From an uncultured Erysipelotrichaceae bacterium (GTDB taxonomy: Bacteria > Bacillota_I > Bacilli_A > RF39 > UBA660), in assembly GCA_902793315.1 (NCBI GenBank), contig CADBCT010000002.1, forward strand, positions 66,973-99,126: 32,154 nucleotides of DNA, written 5' to 3'. Position numbers and translations under genes: made by a program. Every line of letters begins with the position of its first letter. The stretch's first letter is position 1. Of the stretch, positions 1 to 8,099 are shown in pieces. The notes under the pieces are model-generated. The model had not been told where the DNA came from. It saw only the letters and a list, made by a program, of their open reading frames with translations, and did not search any database.

Positions 1-408
1 ATCTTTCTTTTCTATATCGAGTACTTCACTATTACAAATAATATTTACTCCCTTTAATTCTGCTTCTCTTAATAATACATTCTTAATAGTAGTTGCTTGG
101 CTAGAAAAAGGATAATAATAACCATTCTTAATCTTAGGAATAATACCTAATTCATCAAAGAATTCTTTTACACCATTTAGATTCTTATCACTAATAATCT
201 TATCTACAATATCAATATTCATACTATGATAATTTTTAGTACTAAATATTTCATTAAAATAATTACATTTACCATTACCTGTTAATAAAAGTTTTTTTAA
301 GGGAGTATTATTCTTTTCTAAGACAATTACATTATTATTTTTATTCTTAGCTTTTATCGCAGTAACTATACCACTAGGTCCTCCACCTATTATAATAATA
401 TCACTCAT
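1..408 (-). CDS. HI0933/BaiN-type FAD-dependent oxidoreductase, N-terminal part (runs off the window)
   Basis: The reading frame starts at ATG 408 behind a strong AAGGAGG site and stays open to base 1, giving 136 residues. The N-terminus has the Rossmann dinucleotide-binding motif GGGPSG after a short hydrophobic strand, then an acidic strand end (VIVLE), as expected for FAD binding. The stretch TGNGKCNYFN matches the G-x-G-[KR]-C-N signature that marks the HI0933/YhiN flavoprotein family (about 400 residues when complete). The reaction is uncertain: family members include bile-acid-modifying BaiN, but most have no known substrate. It is a cytoplasmic flavoprotein, transcribed away from the deacetylase gene. 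The family call is firm and the function is open. Confidence 0.85.
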   Translation of the reverse strand, partial: MSDIIIIGGGPSGIVTAIKAKNKNNNVIVLEKNNTPLKKLLLTGNGKCNYFNEIFSTKNYHSMNIDIVDKIISDKNLNGVKEFFDELGIIPKIKNGYYYPFSSQATTIKNVLLREAELKGVNIICNSEVLDIEKKD

Positions 409-432
409 AGGTCAACCTCCTTAATCACTCAT

Positions 433-441
433 ATTATATCA
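433..441 (-). promoter_or_regulatory. Extended -10 promoter of the flavoprotein gene
   Basis: Read on the minus strand, this is TGA followed by a perfect TATAAT, an extended -10 element, 25 bases before the start codon. No good -35 hexamer is seen 17 bases upstream, which is common with extended -10 promoters. Confidence 0.55.
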
Positions 442-471
442 AATAAAGCTAATTATTACTACTAAATAATA

Positions 472-500
472 TTGTTTAAAATTTATTTTTAATATATACT
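472..500 (+). promoter_or_regulatory. Promoter of the polysaccharide deacetylase gene
   Basis: A weak TTGTTT (472-477) and TATACT (495-500) are separated by exactly 17 bases, 15 bases before the start codon. The GGTGAT ribosome binding site lies at 507-512. Confidence 0.5.
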
Positions 501-515
501 AATAGTGGTGATAAT

Positions 516-2186
516 ATGAGTATGAAGAGTAAAAAGAAATATAAATTAAAGCATAAAAAAGTTATTTTAATTACATGTATATGTTTAATAATATTAATCA
601 TAGGAATGGCTTATTTCGTTAATAAGACTTATGAAGATAGTATTCTTAAAACATTAAAAGCTAATTATAATCAATATATTATTACCAATAAAAAAGCTAA
701 TTTATATAATGAAAAACATAAAAGAATAGGAACCATCTCAAGTGGCTATTATTTAGAATTAACTAAAATTAGTAATTTAACTCCTAAGAATAAATATCTA
801 CAGATTAAAGATACTCCTTATTATCTTTCTTATAGAGACATCAAGAAAACTGAAAAGCAAGAAATTAAAAAAACTACTAATAATTCATATTATTTAGATC
901 TTAATCAAACCCTAAAAACTAAAAACAAAATTACATTAGTTAATAATAAAACTAAAATAGTTTTAAATAATGGAATATCTACTAACATTAAGTCAATTGA
1001 TGATAAATATTACTATATTTCATTTTTAGCTAATGACTTTAAAATAAAAAAAGATAATTCAATAAAAGTTACTAATAATAATAAAAATGATAAAAGTTAT
1101 GTTAGTGTTATCTTATATAATACAATTAATGATAGTTGTAGTGATGATACTTGTTTTCATCCTAATAGTATTAAAGCTCATATTAATAAGTTAAAAAAAG
1201 ATGGTTATTACTTTATTACTTCTGATGATTATACTAGATATTTAAAGGAATATATTAATCTAAAAGAAAAAGCCATTTTATTAATTACTAATGATACTAA
1301 TGATTTTACTAAGAGTATTGAAAATGATACGAATACTAAAATTAACAGTATTAAAGATCTTAAGAATATGAAGTTTTCTAATAGTAATAAAAAATCAACA
1401 AGAGCTGATAAAAAAGATTCTTTAAATAATTATTATCCTAAAAAGTATATGGTTATTGATGAATACCTTAAAATGGCTGAAGGATTAGATATTAAAGATG
1501 CTGGTCCACAAAATACAGCTAGTGAAATAGCAGTTGTTAATTATCATTTCTTTTATAATCCAACGTTAGGTGAAGAATGTAATGAGTCTATTTGCTTAGA
1601 TACTAGAAAATTCGAAGAACAATTAAAATGGTTAAAAGACAATGATTATAAAACGTTAACTATTAATGAATTTGCTGATTGGAAAGATGGGTATATTGAA
1701 TTACCTAGTAAATCTGTTTTACTTACTATTGATGACGGTGCTATGGGTACTGGAAAACATAATGGTAACAAATTAATTCCTTTGTTAGAAAAATACAAAG
1801 AACATGCCACCCTATTTTTAATAACTGGTTGGTGGGATTTAAGTAATTATCAATCTCCTTATTTAGATGTTCAATCACACACTCATAATCTACATTTTGA
1901 GGCACAATGTGCAGATGGACGTGGAATGGTTGCTTGTTCTGATTATAAAACAGTAAAGGCCGATTTAGCTCAATCATTGAAAGTATTGGGTGATAAAACT
2001 TCGTTTTGTTTTCCTTTCTATTCATATGATAATGAATCATTACAAGCTATTAAAGAGTTAAACTTTAGAGTAGCTTTTATTGGAGGAAATGTAAAAACTA
2101 ATAGAAATCAAAAAAATCACTTAATAACAAGGTATCCTATTTTAAGTGATATTACATTAGAACATTTTATAAATATTGTTGAATAA
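516..2186 (+). CDS. Membrane-anchored polysaccharide deacetylase (NodB/CE4, PgaB/IcaB-like motif)
   Basis: This 556-residue protein has a basic N-terminus and one membrane segment (about residues 16-34), so the rest should lie outside the cell. Residues about 50-110 look like a small SH3b-type region. The catalytic NodB domain is at about 330-556: D406-D407-G408 in TIDDG supplies the metal-binding and base aspartates, and SHTHNLH gives H455 and H460. The H-x4-H spacing resembles IcaB/PgaB enzymes that remove N-acetyl groups from poly-beta-1,6-GlcNAc, rather than the H-x3-H of peptidoglycan and chitin deacetylases. Residues about 193-262 repeat the first half of the NodB domain in degenerate form. 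Likely substrate: an N-acetylated surface glycan. It has its own promoter and a terminator, so it is a single-gene unit. Family is sure; substrate is an inference. Confidence 0.85.
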   Translation: MSMKSKKKYKLKHKKVILITCICLIILIIGMAYFVNKTYEDSILKTLKANYNQYIITNKKANLYNEKHKRIGTISSGYYLELTKISNLTPKNKYLQIKDTPYYLSYRDIKKTEKQEIKKTTNNSYYLDLNQTLKTKNKITLVNNKTKIVLNNGISTNIKSIDDKYYYISFLANDFKIKKDNSIKVTNNNKNDKSYVSVILYNTINDSCSDDTCFHPNSIKAHINKLKKDGYYFITSDDYTRYLKEYINLKEKAILLITNDTNDFTKSIENDTNTKINSIKDLKNMKFSNSNKKSTRADKKDSLNNYYPKKYMVIDEYLKMAEGLDIKDAGPQNTASEIAVVNYHFFYNPTLGEECNESICLDTRKFEEQLKWLKDNDYKTLTINEFADWKDGYIELPSKSVLLTIDDGAMGTGKHNGNKLIPLLEKYKEHATLFLITGWWDLSNYQSPYLDVQSHTHNLHFEAQCADGRGMVACSDYKTVKADLAQSLKVLGDKTSFCFPFYSYDNESLQAIKELNFRVAFIGGNVKTNRNQKNHLITRYPILSDITLEHFINIVE

Positions 2187-2208
2187 GAAGAATTTATTTC
2201 TTCTTTTT
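2185..2208 (+). terminator. Terminator of the deacetylase gene
   Basis: AAGAAGAA (2185-2192) pairs with TTCTTCTT (2198-2205) around a five-base loop, followed by a run of T on the plus strand. The 3' end touches the stop codon of the convergent ftsW gene; the U-tract favours plus-strand use. Confidence 0.65.
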
Positions 2209-3289
2209 ATATGTTTTTAGAAATATTTAAAATTATTCCTATTGAAAACATACTTATTAATAATGATGATCCCCCATAACTAAGAAATGGTAAAGTTACT
2301 CCAGTTACAGGAATTAATCCTACTACTACCATTAAATTCATAATAGCTTGAAAAATTAGTTGAAAGCTAATTCCAAAAACTAAGTATTTAGCAAATAAAT
2401 CCGTACAATTAAGAGCTATTCTAACTGTTCTATATAATAAAATTGAAAATAATCCAACAACTATTATAGCCCCCAATATACCAAATTCTTCAGCAATAAT
2501 TGAAAATATAAAATCAGTTTGAGGTTCTGGTAAATAAAAGTGTTTTTGAATTGAATTTAGATAACCAGTTCCTAATAATCCATGAGGTCCAATAGCATAT
2601 AAACTCTGAATAATTTGAAAACCCGTTCCAAGTTCATCATTCCATGGGTTAATAAAAGAAGTTATCCTATTCATTCTATATGGAGCAATAATAATTAAAA
2701 AGATTATTCCAAGTATACCCAAAATTCCTCCACCAATGAAAAATTTGATATTTACTCCACTAATAAATAAAATCGAAATAATTGACATTAGTAATATAAG
2801 TCCTGTACCTAAATCTGGTTGTAACATAATTAATCCAAATATTGATAAAACAATTATTAATAATGGAATTATTCCTTTAAAATTATTATTTAAATAATCA
2901 TTATTATTAGCTAAATATTTACTGCTGAAAATAATTAAACCGATCTTAGCTGCTTCACTTGGTTGAATACCTAAGGAGCCTATTCCAAACCAACTTCTAC
3001 TTCCATTTCTAATACTTCCAACACCAGGAATTAAAACTAAAATTAATAATAAAAAACAACTTAATAGAATTACATTAGCATATTTATAATATACTTTATA
3101 ATCAATACGAGAAACTATTTGTAATATTACTATTCCGATTAAAAAGAATACTAGTTGATATTTAAAGTAATGAAAACTATCATTAAACTTGTAATTTGCC
3201 CAAATATTAGAAGCTGAATAAATCATAATAATTCCAAAAATAGATAAAGCAATAATTGTTAAGAGAAGAGTTTTATCTATTTTTTTCAT
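2207..3289 (-). CDS. ftsW: FtsW/RodA/SpoVE family peptidoglycan glycosyltransferase (SEDS)
   Basis: This is a 360-residue integral membrane protein with about ten hydrophobic segments, typical of SEDS glycosyltransferases, which polymerise lipid II with a class B PBP partner. Diagnostic stretches are NGSRSWFGIGSLGIQPSEAAK near residues 95-115, the PDLGTG segment near 158-163, the large extracellular loop with GFQIIQSLYAIGPHGLLG, and the C-terminal LPFLSYGGSS. The start ATG 3289 follows TAGGTGATAAT. It lies 54 bases downstream of mraY, after a terminator-like hairpin, so it depends on readthrough or a nearby promoter. FtsW is preferred to RodA because mraY and a PASTA-bearing division-type PBP are adjacent, but sequence alone does not settle division versus elongation. 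Confidence 0.85.
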   Translation of the reverse strand: MKKIDKTLLLTIIALSIFGIIMIYSASNIWANYKFNDSFHYFKYQLVFFLIGIVILQIVSRIDYKVYYKYANVILLSCFLLLILVLIPGVGSIRNGSRSWFGIGSLGIQPSEAAKIGLIIFSSKYLANNNDYLNNNFKGIIPLLIIVLSIFGLIMLQPDLGTGLILLMSIISILFISGVNIKFFIGGGILGILGIIFLIIIAPYRMNRITSFINPWNDELGTGFQIIQSLYAIGPHGLLGTGYLNSIQKHFYLPEPQTDFIFSIIAEEFGILGAIIVVGLFSILLYRTVRIALNCTDLFAKYLVFGISFQLIFQAIMNLMVVVGLIPVTGVTLPFLSYGGSSLLISMFSIGIILNISKNI

Positions 3290-3319
3290 ATTATCACCTA
3301 TTAAATACTATGAAAAAAG

Positions 3320-3344
3320 CAAAAAAAAAGAACATAGTTCTTTT
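3320..3344 (-). terminator. Terminator after mraY
   Basis: On the minus strand AAAAGAAC (3337-3344 on the complement) pairs with GTTCTTTT around a three-base loop and runs into nine U. It overlaps the mraY stop codon (3343-3345) and precedes ftsW. Confidence 0.7.
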
Positions 3345-4323
3345 ATACCCAAACTCCAAAAATAATTCCAGCCATTGATAGTATTAATCCTACTACCCAA
3401 AATAACTTAACAATATCATTTTCAGACCAACCTAGTTTTTCAAAATGATGATGTAGAGGTGTCATTAAGAATAACTTACGATGAAAAACTTGAACCCAAA
3501 ATGTTTGTAAAATTACCGTTAGTGTTTCAATTACAAAGACAGAAGCAACTACCAACAAAGTTAATTCACGGTGAGTTAGAATAGCAATAGCTCCCATAAC
3601 AGCACCTAACGCTAAAGAACCTGTATCACCCATGAATACTTTAGCTGGATGTGTATTGTAAATTAAAAATCCCATTAAACTTCCTGTTAGAATTAAACTA
3701 AATATTCCAATATCTTCAAAACCAACTGACAATGAAATAAGAGCAAAAGCTATAAAAGCTATCGCTGATAAACCACCAGCTAAACCATCCAATCCATCAG
3801 TTAAATTAACGGCATTACTAGCTCCAACTAGAATAAATAAGATAGCTAAACCATATAGCCAACCAAATTCTAAATCAATGTGTAAAGTTCCTACTACCCA
3901 AGCTGTTTGACCACCACTACGCATATAGATATAGAAAAAGCCAATTGCAATCAATACTTGCATAAACAATTTTTGATAAGTAGTAAGTCCCTCATTATTC
4001 CCTTTTCTAATTGATAAAAAGTCATCCATAAAACCAATACAAGCATAACCTATAAAAACAAGTAAAACAATTCCTAAGTTAGATGTATAAGATATTTTAT
4101 TTGTCATTATTAATCCAATAGTAGCAACTATCGTAGGAATAATAAATATTAATCCTCCCATAGTAGGAGTACCTTCCTTTTTACGATGAGCATCGCCTAC
4201 AAAAATAGAAATTTTTTGTCCAATATGAAGTTTTTTTAAGATTGGTAACATAAATAATCCTAGTACTACTGAAGATAAAAAACCAATCATTATGGCAAAA
4301 ATAGCTTTAGTTAATAATAGCAT
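3343..4323 (-). CDS. mraY: Phospho-N-acetylmuramoyl-pentapeptide transferase
   Basis: MraY transfers phospho-MurNAc-pentapeptide from UDP to undecaprenyl phosphate, making lipid I at the inner face of the membrane. The 326 residues match the usual 320-330 and show about ten membrane segments. Family motifs are all present: DAHRKKEGTPTMGG near residues 44-57, FMDDF, NLTDGLDGLAGG near 173-184, FMGDTGSLALG near 230-240 and TPLHHHFEKLGW near 288-299. The paired aspartates and the HHH triplet are the Mg2+/substrate residues of the family. A GGAGTG ribosome binding site precedes ATG 4323, and an extended -10 promoter lies just upstream. It lacks its usual neighbours murD and murG here. Confidence 0.97.
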   Translation of the reverse strand: MLLLTKAIFAIMIGFLSSVVLGLFMLPILKKLHIGQKISIFVGDAHRKKEGTPTMGGLIFIIPTIVATIGLIMTNKISYTSNLGIVLLVFIGYACIGFMDDFLSIRKGNNEGLTTYQKLFMQVLIAIGFFYIYMRSGGQTAWVVGTLHIDLEFGWLYGLAILFILVGASNAVNLTDGLDGLAGGLSAIAFIAFALISLSVGFEDIGIFSLILTGSLMGFLIYNTHPAKVFMGDTGSLALGAVMGAIAILTHRELTLLVVASVFVIETLTVILQTFWVQVFHRKLFLMTPLHHHFEKLGWSENDIVKLFWVVGLILSMAGIIFGVWV

Positions 4324-4348
4324 ATTTTTTCACTCCATTTCTCAAAAT

Positions 4349-4357
4349 ATTATATCA
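4349..4357 (-). promoter_or_regulatory. Extended -10 promoter of mraY
   Basis: TGA directly followed by a perfect TATAAT on the minus strand, with a leader of only about 20 bases to the mraY start. No good -35 is seen at the usual distance. Confidence 0.55.
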
Positions 4358-4411
4358 TAATTACAAAAATAATATGCTATTTTAGTAATTATTTACAACA
4401 AAGTTTACATA

Positions 4412-6313
4412 TTATTTCATAAACAATCTGATTCTACTTCGATCCTCAACTTTAGTTCCTGCTTTTGGAGATTGATAAGAAACAATGTTTCCAGTACCAT
4501 TTTTTATTATTTCAAAATTAATGAGTAATTTTTTTGCTTCTTCATAGTTTTTTTCAATTACATTAGGTACTTCATATGTAACTTTATCATTCCATTCTAA
4601 ATCTTTAGTAATTTCTTTAGATTGCTCTGGTATGTTTAATACTTTAATAATATCAAGTAATATTCTTCTAGCAATTGGTGTCGTTGTATAACTAGATAAC
4701 ATAGCCGTATGTTTAGGATTATCTATTGCTAAATAAAAAACGGCATCTGGATCATTAGCTGGAACTATACTCATAAATGACATAATATAATTATTACTTA
4801 AATATTTGCCATTCTCAACTTTTTGAGCAGTACCTGTTTTTCCTCCGATTCTGTATCCTTCAATATAAGCACTTTTTCCCCCACCTTTCGCTACTACACT
4901 TTCAAGCGCATAACGCATTGTTGAAGAAGTTTTACTACTAATAACTCTTCTTTTTAATACCTTGTTATTTTCATAAATAATTGTATTAGTATTATCGCTA
5001 ATATTTTTAACAATATATGGTTTATATAAATATCCGCCATTTACTACAGCACTAACTGCCATTACTTGTTGGATTGGAGTTACACTAATACCTTGTCCAA
5101 AAGCTGAAGTGGCTAATTCAACATTACCAACCCGATTAAGTGGAAAAATAATCCCTTCACCTTCTCCGTTTAAATCGATTCCTGTCTTAGTACCAAATCC
5201 AAATTTATTAATATAACTAAATAATCTTTCTTTCCCTAATAATTGCCCTAATTTAACAAAACCTGGATTGCATGAATTCTCTATAACTTGCAGATAAGTT
5301 TGATCTCCATGCCCTCCTGCTTTCCAACACTTTAAAGTACTTCCATCTACTTTTACTTTACCAGAATCATAAAAATGATCTTTAAAAATATCTACTACAT
5401 TTTCTTCAATAGCCGAAGACATAGTAACTATTTTAAATGTACTCCCAGGCTCATATGAAGCCCAAATAGGTAGATTTCTACTTAATATCCTTGAATCATA
5501 TTTTTGATAATTATTAGGGTTATAACTTGGTAAAGAACTCATTCCTAATATTTCACCATTTTTAGGATTAACTACAATAGCCAATGCCATATCTGGATTA
5601 AACATATCTCTAATATTATTCATTTCTCTCTCAAGAGATTTTTGGATATTAATATCAATAGTTAGAGTAATATTCATTCCTGATATAGGACTTACATAAG
5701 TATCATTAATTGTCAATTTATTACCATGAGCATCACTATAATATTTAATTGCTCCATCTTCTCCAGTTAAATACTTATCATATTGTAATTCTATTCCAGA
5801 TAAACCTTGATTATCTATGCCAACATAACCAATTGTATGAGCAAGCAAATTATCATACGGATAATTCCTTTTTGACTCTTTAATTAGATAAACTCCTGAA
5901 TGCTTTAATTTATTAATTCTTTTAGCTGTTTCATATGATAACCTTCTTCCTTCAGGATGCACTCTTTCAATTGAAGTTTTCTTATAAACATGCTTCTTCA
6001 TATTAGAATAAGAAACATTAAGAATCTTAGATAAATCTGTTGTAACTTGCTTTTTATTCTTTATTTGATTAGGTACTAATATTAACGAAGTAGTAGTTAA
6101 ATTATCTGCTAAAACCTTTCCATTTCGATCTAATATTTTCCCGCGATCAGCTTTTAATTCTAAATTTCTACTCCATAAATCTTGTGCTAAATTATTTAAC
6201 TTAGAATACTCAAACAATTCAATATAACATATTTTTATAATTACTAATATTAATAGAATAATCATTAATAAAAAAAGTATCTTAATACGTTTATCAATAT
6301 TCCTTATAAACAT
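4412..6313 (-). CDS. Class B penicillin-binding protein (transpeptidase) with one C-terminal PASTA domain
   Basis: This 633-residue enzyme cross-links peptidoglycan outside the membrane. It has a short cytoplasmic tail and one membrane anchor (residues about 10-30), a PBP dimerisation domain with RGKILDRNGKVLADN near residue 57, and a transpeptidase domain with the three catalytic motifs: S291-T-F-K294, S347-C-N349 and K492-T-G-T. A single PASTA domain (about 570-633) ends the protein. The start ATG 6313 has an AGGTGA site. It is followed by mraY and ftsW on the same strand, so it is probably the partner of that FtsW. It is a diverged relative of the second PBP at 17796-19934. FtsI/PBP2x/SpoVD type is clear; the exact role among these is not. 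Confidence 0.9.
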   Translation of the reverse strand: MFIRNIDKRIKILFLLMIILLILVIIKICYIELFEYSKLNNLAQDLWSRNLELKADRGKILDRNGKVLADNLTTTSLILVPNQIKNKKQVTTDLSKILNVSYSNMKKHVYKKTSIERVHPEGRRLSYETAKRINKLKHSGVYLIKESKRNYPYDNLLAHTIGYVGIDNQGLSGIELQYDKYLTGEDGAIKYYSDAHGNKLTINDTYVSPISGMNITLTIDINIQKSLEREMNNIRDMFNPDMALAIVVNPKNGEILGMSSLPSYNPNNYQKYDSRILSRNLPIWASYEPGSTFKIVTMSSAIEENVVDIFKDHFYDSGKVKVDGSTLKCWKAGGHGDQTYLQVIENSCNPGFVKLGQLLGKERLFSYINKFGFGTKTGIDLNGEGEGIIFPLNRVGNVELATSAFGQGISVTPIQQVMAVSAVVNGGYLYKPYIVKNISDNTNTIIYENNKVLKRRVISSKTSSTMRYALESVVAKGGGKSAYIEGYRIGGKTGTAQKVENGKYLSNNYIMSFMSIVPANDPDAVFYLAIDNPKHTAMLSSYTTTPIARRILLDIIKVLNIPEQSKEITKDLEWNDKVTYEVPNVIEKNYEEAKKLLINFEIIKNGTGNIVSYQSPKAGTKVEDRSRIRLFMK

Positions 6314-6334
6314 AAGTCACCTCGATAAAGTATA

Positions 6335-6362
6335 TGAAAAAAAAGAATAAAAATTATTCTTT
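6335..6362 (-). terminator. Terminator of the LysR-type regulator gene
   Basis: A perfect nine-base stem (6342-6350 with 6354-6362) and three-base loop, followed on the minus strand by a run of eight T. The regulator's stop codon (6354-6356) lies in the stem. Confidence 0.75.
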
Positions 6363-7235
6363 TTCAACATTTAACATATTAATAAATTTTTTAGTCGCAG
6401 TAGTTGCAAACTCTTCTAAATAAATAAGACAAACATCTGTTACTGGCAATTCATTATTAAAATTAAGTATTTCATAGTCATGGTTATTAGTAAGTAGAGA
6501 ACTATTAATTACATATCCTACTCCTAAACCTTCTTTAACTAAATCAAGTATTCTTTCTCTATTATCTACTTCAATTAATGGTTCTAGTTTAAGATTATTA
6601 GATTCCATATATTCATCTAATTTATAACGTAATGAATTATTATAGCTAGGCAAAATTAGCTTATATTTATTAAGATCTTCTAAATTATCTATTTTTATAC
6701 TATTATTTAATTTTTTATTATAAATAAAGGAATTATTCAACTTTGATAAAATTATCTTTTTAATATTCTTTTTACTAGTAATAGGTAATGTATCAATAAT
6801 AACATCGATTTTTCTATTTTCTAACATTTCAAGCATCTCAGAAGTTGTTTTACTAATAATTTCAAATGTTATTCCTGGATACTTCTTTTTAAATTTAGTT
6901 AGATAATCAGTTAAAACAAACACTCCAAGCTGATTAACTATTCCTATTCTAATTGTTCCAACGCTTAAATTATTTATTTTCTTCAAGTGATCTTCTGCTT
7001 CATTTAATATATTAAAGGCAGTTGAAATATATCCGTATAATTCTTTTGCTTCTTCTGTTGGTTCAATTCCTTTAGAATTTCTATAAAACAATGTATACCC
7101 CAACTGATTTTCTAATTCTTTCAAACTATAACTAATAGCTGGTTGTGATACATATAGTTTATTAGCTGTTTTAGAGATACTTTTTTCTTCATATAAGTAT
7201 AAAAATATCTTATATAAATTATAGTCAGTATTCAT
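6354..7235 (-). CDS. LysR-family transcriptional regulator
   Basis: The 293-residue protein has the classic LysR N-terminal winged helix-turn-helix: ISKTANKLYVSQPAISYSLKELENQLGYTLFYR lies across residues about 17-50 (shown in part in SQPAISYSLKELE), followed by a periplasmic-binding-protein-like effector domain (about 90-290). I chose ATG 7235 rather than GTG 7244 because the GTG is part of the AGGTG ribosome binding site. It has its own promoter with a palindrome in the spacer, and its own terminator. No divergent target gene lies next to it, so the usual LysR context clue is missing and its effector and regulon are unknown. It sits between the ABC exporter and the PBP gene, both on the same strand. 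Confidence 0.92.
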   Translation of the reverse strand: MNTDYNLYKIFLYLYEEKSISKTANKLYVSQPAISYSLKELENQLGYTLFYRNSKGIEPTEEAKELYGYISTAFNILNEAEDHLKKINNLSVGTIRIGIVNQLGVFVLTDYLTKFKKKYPGITFEIISKTTSEMLEMLENRKIDVIIDTLPITSKKNIKKIILSKLNNSFIYNKKLNNSIKIDNLEDLNKYKLILPSYNNSLRYKLDEYMESNNLKLEPLIEVDNRERILDLVKEGLGVGYVINSSLLTNNHDYEILNFNNELPVTDVCLIYLEEFATTATKKFINMLNVEKE

Positions 7236-7256
7236 GGTATTCACCTCGTAAGAGAT

Positions 7257-7285
7257 ATTATAGTTTGCTTTTATATAAAAGTCAA
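7257..7285 (-). promoter_or_regulatory. Strong promoter of the LysR gene with a 14-base palindrome in the spacer
   Basis: TTGACT (7280-7285 on the complement) and a perfect TATAAT (7257-7262) are separated by 17 bases. The spacer and the -35 edge hold the perfect palindrome CTTTTATATAAAAG at 7268-7281, a candidate autoregulatory operator. Confidence 0.75.
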
Positions 7286-7308
7286 ATGTTATAAGTTAAT
7301 TTTATAAA

Positions 7309-7337
7309 GAAAAAGTGTAGGTTTAAGAACCTACACT
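7309..7337 (-). terminator. Terminator of the ABC exporter operon
   Basis: AGTGTAGGT and ACCTACACT (7314-7322 and 7329-7337) form a perfect nine-base stem with a six-base loop, followed on the minus strand by TTTT. The stop codon of the last permease lies in the loop. Confidence 0.85.
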
Positions 7338-8099
7338 AGTATATCTTTTCATTCCTAAATAGAAAATTATTATACAAGGAATCAAATAAACTATTACTAT
7401 TAATGGAGAAAAGCCATAAATAATAGAATCATTTTTTCCTAAAAAATATAATAATGGATAATAATTTACAAAAGCATATGGAATAATAAAAGTAAAAAAC
7501 AGAACAAATCCTTTGGAAAAAACTCCTATTGGATATTGTGCCATATGTTTGCCACCATCAGTGAAAACATTTCTTACTTCTAAGCCTTGAATAGTATAAA
7601 AGCAATAAGAAGCTGCGACTAAGAAGATTCCAAAGAAGATTACACAAGATGATAAAAGCATTAATAAGAGTGTTATTACTTTCATTAGATTCCATTTTAT
7701 ATTTAGTTTAATAATTGCGATTATTAAGACTATTATAGCTTGTAATAAACGACAACTTTTAACAAAGTCACTATCACTACAAAGTACTTGTAAAATAATA
7801 TTTTTAGGTCTTAATAATAGTCTATCGAAATCTCCTCTAATAATTAATTTATCAAAATGATCTATTCCTCTTGCAAATACTTCATTAGAAGAAAAACCAA
7901 ATTGAATAATTGCAAAACAAAGAAGTACTTCATACATTGTAAAACCCTTGATATTATTAAACTTACTAAACAAAGCTATTATTATAAAATAATAAGTAAA
8001 GAAAACTAATATTTGGGAAAGAAAAGATAAAATGAAATTTACTCGGTATTCTAATTCTGATTTTAAATGCATACCAAGTGATTTAAAATAAATTTTCAC
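7323..8099 (-). CDS. ABC-2 type transporter permease (second permease of the operon)
   Basis: This 258-residue protein has six hydrophobic segments and the start KIYFKSLGMHLKSELEYRVNF, typical of the ABC-2 permeases found in ATPase-permease-permease operons (PF06182-like). It starts at GTG 8099, directly after the stop of the upstream permease, and its AAGGAGG site lies inside the end of that gene, so the two are translated together. With the ATPase at 8900-9880 and the permease at 8100-8903 it should form a heteromeric exporter in the cytoplasmic membrane. The substrate cannot be read from sequence; relatives include drug, viologen and uncharacterised exporters. Confidence 0.88.
   Translation of the reverse strand: MKIYFKSLGMHLKSELEYRVNFILSFLSQILVFFTYYFIIIALFSKFNNIKGFTMYEVLLCFAIIQFGFSSNEVFARGIDHFDKLIIRGDFDRLLLRPKNIILQVLCSDSDFVKSCRLLQAIIVLIIAIIKLNIKWNLMKVITLLLMLLSSCVIFFGIFLVAASYCFYTIQGLEVRNVFTDGGKHMAQYPIGVFSKGFVLFFTFIIPYAFVNYYPLLYFLGKNDSIIYGFSPLIVIVYLIPCIIIFYLGMKRYTSVGS

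Noticed and set aside
1741-2040. Minus-strand open frame of 99 codons opposite the deacetylase
   Set aside because: It covers the catalytic NodB domain on the other strand and has no supporting signals.
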